Origin: Candidatus Eiseniibacteriota bacterium
GTDB lineage: Bacteria; Eisenbacteria; RBG-16-71-46; JABDJR01
Length of the DNA: 7,268 nt
Assembly (NCBI GenBank): GCA_013003415.1
Contig: JABDJR010000080.1
Span: 1 to 7,268, forward strand
Direction of reading: 5' to 3'
Numbering within the stretch: position 1 is the stretch's first letter; each line of letters starts with the position of its first letter. Both the position numbers and the translations under genes were made by a program. The notes under the pieces were generated by a model, which saw only the letters and a program-made list of their open reading frames with translations, did not search any database and was not told the origin of the DNA. This document shows positions 5,121-7,268 of the stretch, in pieces.

Positions 5121-5897
5121 ATGTACACCTTAGATCTGAGCGGCAAGACGGCCGCCGTATTTGGCGTTGCGAATCGTCGTAGTTTGGCCTACGGAATTGC
5201 CAAAGAACTCGGGAAAGCCGGTGTCCGGCAGGCGTTTACCTATCAAGGGGAGCGTTTGAAAGATAACGTGGCGAAGCTGGCCGGCGACTTCGAAAACTCG
5301 ATGCTTCTCGAGTGCGACGTCACCAACGAGTCGCAACTGGAATCGACCTTCTCACAGATCAAAGCTGAGTTTGGTCATCTGGACTACTTGGTTCATAGCG
5401 TGGCCTTCGCCCAAAAAGAAGATCTTGAAGGTGATTTTGTGAACACCAGCCGCGACGGATTCCGCACCGCCCTTGAGATTTCGGCCTACTCCCTAATCAG
5501 CATGACCCGCTTTGCGAAACCGCTCATGGAAGGTCGCAAGGGCAGCGTGGTCTCGCTTTCCTATCTTGGAGCCGAGCGCTCCGTCCCCCACTACAACGTG
5601 ATGGGAACGGCAAAGGCGGCGCTGGAGCAAATCACGCGACAACTCGCCTCTGAGCTTGGTGAGTCGGGCATCCGCGTAAACACCATTTCTGCCGGGCCGG
5701 TGAACACGCTATCCGCTCGCGGCATCAGCGGCTTCGGAAAGATCCTTAAAGTCTATGAAGAGCGCGCTCCCCTGCGCAGAAACATCACCCAAGAAGAAGT
5801 CGGAACAGCAGCGCTATTCTTGCTTAGTGAAATGGGTGGTGGCGTGACCGGAACCACGCTTCATGTGGATGCGGGCTATAGCACCGTAGGGTTGTAG
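5121..5897 (+). CDS. fabI: Enoyl-[acyl-carrier-protein] reductase (NADH-type FabI)
   Basis: FabI catalyses the last step of each fatty-acid elongation cycle, reducing trans-2-enoyl-ACP in the cytosol. The 258-residue length is typical. It has the atypical short-chain dehydrogenase layout: nucleotide-binding GVANRRSLAYGIAKEL (15-30), CDVTNESQ (65-72), HSVAFAQKEDLEGDF (92-106), and the catalytic Tyr148, Tyr158 and Lys165 in SYLGAERSVPHYNVMGTAKAALE. The substrate-binding loop follows in NTISAGPVNTLSARGISGF. Ala95 replaces the Gly93 of E. coli FabI, a change common in other natural FabI proteins, so it says nothing by itself about triclosan response. The ATG has GGGAGG three bases before it. Its own promoter upstream and terminator downstream make it a likely single-gene unit. 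Confidence 0.97.
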   Translation: MYTLDLSGKTAAVFGVANRRSLAYGIAKELGKAGVRQAFTYQGERLKDNVAKLAGDFENSMLLECDVTNESQLESTFSQIKAEFGHLDYLVHSVAFAQKEDLEGDFVNTSRDGFRTALEISAYSLISMTRFAKPLMEGRKGSVVSLSYLGAERSVPHYNVMGTAKAALEQITRQLASELGESGIRVNTISAGPVNTLSARGISGFGKILKVYEERAPLRRNITQEEVGTAALFLLSEMGGGVTGTTLHVDAGYSTVGL

Positions 5898-5916
5898 GGC
5901 TCGGCTGTAAGCCTTT
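5898..5916 (+). other. Small hairpin directly after the fabI stop
   Basis: GGCT (5903-5906), GTA, AGCC (5910-5913) and TTT form a tight three-base-loop hairpin; an alternative pairing uses GGCT at 5898-5901. It is too short to terminate alone but stands just upstream of a stronger stem and may protect the fabI 3' end. Confidence 0.25.
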
Positions 5917-5918
5917 GA

Positions 5919-5939
5919 GCTGCAGGGTTGCAGCGTTTT
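5919..5939 (+). terminator. Intrinsic terminator of fabI
   Basis: GCTGCA (5919-5924) and TGCAGC (5929-5934) form a perfect 6-bp stem with a GGGT loop, followed by GTTTT. It lies 21 bases after the fabI stop, between the convergent fabI and rnhB. The minus strand after the stem lacks a T run, so it should act mainly on fabI. Confidence 0.65.
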
Positions 5940-5943
5940 AGGG

Positions 5944-6636
5944 TTAGCTCTTCACCAAGTCCGGAAACATCTCCAAAGTCTGATCATCGACTTTGCTCTC
6001 GGGGAGCCAACGGAAGCTCTTCCGATGAGCTCCGCAGGGCCCAAGCTCGCGAATCGCTTCGCGATGCTCCTTGGTGGGATATCCCTTGTGGTCTGCGAAC
6101 CCGTAACCGGGGTAGCGCTTGTCCAGGCGTTTCATGAGGGCGTCGCGGGTGGTCTTCGCCAAAATGCTCGCGCACGCAATTTGGTAGAACCGCGCATCTC
6201 CCTTAACGTGAGCCTCTTGTTCCATTTCGATGTGAGGAATGCGGCGGGCATCCACCAAAACAAGCTCGGGGGCCGGAGCCAAGCGACTCACAGCTCTGCG
6301 CATGGCTCGTAAGGTCGCCTGGTAAATATTGACTCGGTCAATTTCACGAGGACGGGCGATTCCTATCCCAAAACTCACCGCCTGCTCGCGAATAGCAATG
6401 GCTAGAGCTTCCCGCTTTTTCTCGGAAATGCCCTTGGAGTCAAAGACATCGTCGAGCTTGGAATCGACGGGCATCATGACCGCCCCGGCTACCACCGGGC
6501 CCGCCAAAGGGCCAACTCCAGCTTCGTCGACCCCCGCCAACCATTGGATGGCTCGATCACGGTACACTTGCTCAGCACGGATGAGTTGCCGAGTGCGCTT
6601 TTTCCTCTTTGAACGGGGGGTTGCCAGCTTTGCCAT
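5944..6636 (-). CDS. rnhB: Ribonuclease HII
   Basis: RNase HII cuts at ribonucleotides embedded in DNA and starts ribonucleotide excision repair. The 230-residue protein carries the four acidic metal ligands: Asp37-Glu38 in GVDEAGVGPLAGP, Asp129 in LVDARRIP, and Asp147 in KGDARF. Other family blocks are DSKGISEKKRE (66-76), IACASILAKTTRD (153-165), and YPGYGFADHKGYPTKEH followed by LGPCGAHRKSF. The G-R/K-G motif that contacts the ribonucleotide reads Gly-Val-Gly (40-42) here. A basic N-terminal extension of about 30 residues (PRSKRKKRTRQ) precedes the core. The ATG at 6636 has AGGA nine bases upstream. The gene ends 4 bases after the fabI terminator region and diverges from the adenosyltransferase gene with a 58-base gap. 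Confidence 0.95.
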   Translation of the reverse strand: MAKLATPRSKRKKRTRQLIRAEQVYRDRAIQWLAGVDEAGVGPLAGPVVAGAVMMPVDSKLDDVFDSKGISEKKREALAIAIREQAVSFGIGIARPREIDRVNIYQATLRAMRRAVSRLAPAPELVLVDARRIPHIEMEQEAHVKGDARFYQIACASILAKTTRDALMKRLDKRYPGYGFADHKGYPTKEHREAIRELGPCGAHRKSFRWLPESKVDDQTLEMFPDLVKS

Positions 6637-6644
6637 CGAGGCTC

Positions 6645-6673
6645 ATCCTAGGCATCAGCAATCATTTGGACAA
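6645..6673 (-). promoter_or_regulatory. Possible rnhB promoter
   Basis: On the minus strand TTGTCC (6673-6668) and TAGGAT (6650-6645) are 17 bases apart, each matching 4 of 6 positions. Transcription would start almost at the ATG, so the ribosome site would not be in the message. That makes the call doubtful. Confidence 0.2.
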
Positions 6674-6680
6674 GGCCTAG
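6648..6680. repeat. Six-bp inverted repeat in the rnhB/adenosyltransferase gap
   Basis: CTAGGC (6648-6653) and GCCTAG (6675-6680) are perfect inverted complements, 21 bases apart, inside the 58-base divergent gap. The arms are short, so chance is possible. Placement in a divergent control region is the only support for a regulatory role. Confidence 0.25.
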
Positions 6681-6694
6681 CCCAGGAATTCTTC

Positions 6695-7255
6695 ATGAAG
6701 ATCTACACCAAAACCGGAGACGCAGGACAAACAGGACTTTTTGGCGGCGACCGAGTCACCAAAACACACCCGCGACTCGAAGCTTACGGAGCACTCGATG
6801 AGCTCAACGCCCATTTGGGACTCGCCATCGTCTCCTGTTCCGAGGAAAACGCCAAATACCTGAAAGAGGTTCAGTCTCGGCTCTTTGATATTGGCTCCCA
6901 CTTGGCGACGCCTTCCTCGGCCACCAAGGCAAAAACCATTCTTCCTCCCCTGGAAATCGAGTGCATCGAGATCATGGAAAAGAAGATCGATGAGCTGGAA
7001 GACGACCTCCCCCCCATGAAGAACTTCATTCTTCCGGGTGGCAATGAGCTTGCGGCGCGTTTGCACGTGGCCCGGGCGGTGTGTCGGCGAGCGGAGAGAG
7101 CCGTGGTGGGCATGAAATATCAGACCGAGATGCATCCTCTGATCATCCCCTACCTGAATCGCCTCTCGGACTACCTTTTCGTGCTTTCTCGAGCTGCGGT
7201 GATCCAAGCCGGAGACGAGGAAATCCCATGGATCCCCAACAGCCCCAAGTGCTAG
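6695..7255 (+). CDS. PduO-type cob(I)alamin adenosyltransferase
   Basis: The enzyme transfers the 5'-deoxyadenosyl group of ATP to cob(I)alamin, making coenzyme B12 in the cytosol. The 186-residue length is typical. The N-terminal ATP loop is YTKTGDAGQTGLFGG (4-18), followed by RVTKTHPRLEAYGALDELNAHLG. The helical bundle carries LPGGNELAARLHVARAVCRRAER, and the family-typical LNRLSDYLFVLSR lies near the C-terminus. The frame is open for a long way upstream, antisense to rnhB, but the ATG at 6695 begins at the expected MKIYTKTG and has AGGA seven bases before it. No cobalamin riboswitch fits in the short gap before it. No B12-dependent enzyme is in the window, so its use is unknown here. The protein ends in Cys. 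Confidence 0.95.
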   Translation: MKIYTKTGDAGQTGLFGGDRVTKTHPRLEAYGALDELNAHLGLAIVSCSEENAKYLKEVQSRLFDIGSHLATPSSATKAKTILPPLEIECIEIMEKKIDELEDDLPPMKNFILPGGNELAARLHVARAVCRRAERAVVGMKYQTEMHPLIIPYLNRLSDYLFVLSRAAVIQAGDEEIPWIPNSPKC

Positions 7256-7268
7256 CCACAAGACCCCA

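Noticed and set aside
5403..5410. FabI Ala95 as a triclosan-resistance mark
   Set aside because: Ala at this position is common among natural FabI enzymes, including sensitive ones, so no inference is drawn.
6329..6694. Long upstream extension of the adenosyltransferase reading frame
   Set aside because: The extra 122 residues are antisense to rnhB, are Ser/Arg/Pro-rich, and precede a well-placed ATG with a ribosome site and the family's normal N-terminus.
6637..6694. Cobalamin riboswitch before the adenosyltransferase
   Set aside because: The gap is far too short for a B12 aptamer and no B12-box-like sequence was seen.
6677..7261. 194-residue minus-strand frame
   Set aside because: It is antisense to the whole adenosyltransferase, with a His/Arg-rich product of no recognisable family.

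Overview
The window reads as ordinary chromosomal DNA from a diderm bacterium. The evidence for two membranes is a lipobox-bearing lipoprotein and an exosortase with its own sorting-signal substrate. GC content is moderate (about mid-50s percent, estimated by eye), and the promoters I can pick out are sigma70-like with 17-bp spacers. I cannot place the organism in a phylum. Exosortase H-type enzymes, an RNase HII with a DEAGVGPLAGP signature and a class IV-like deacetylase are compatible with several less-studied groups.

Layout. Positions 1-501 (+) hold the 3' end of a transketolase-family gene. It meets, tail to tail, a minus-strand cassette at 498-2385. That cassette, read from right to left, encodes a secreted protein with a VPLPAW-type C-terminal sorting signal, an exosortase of the short XrtH type, and a multi-pass membrane protein whose start codon abuts the exosortase stop. 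A candidate promoter with a perfect 7-bp inverted repeat precedes the substrate gene. Positions 2600-4879 (-) hold a tightly packed four-gene operon: a cyclophilin-type prolyl isomerase lipoprotein, a zinc-dependent deacetylase of the AcuC/HDAC11 type, an RF-1-domain ribosome-rescue-like protein carrying GGQ, and a 59-residue uncharacterised protein. From 4880 to 5120 lie divergent promoters. fabI (5121-5897, +) follows, with its own promoter and terminator. Convergent to it is rnhB (5944-6636, -), and divergent from rnhB is a PduO-type cob(I)alamin adenosyltransferase (6695-7255, +).

How the genes work together. The clearest functional unit is the substrate/exosortase/partner cassette, which looks like a one-enzyme, one-substrate surface-processing system. 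The four-gene operon is tied together by spacing of 8, -1 and 2 bases, but its members have no established common pathway. The right-hand genes are housekeeping: fatty-acid elongation, removal of ribonucleotides from DNA, and cobalamin activation. I saw no rRNA, tRNA, CRISPR, insertion sequence or phage gene. No gap between genes exceeds about 240 bases.
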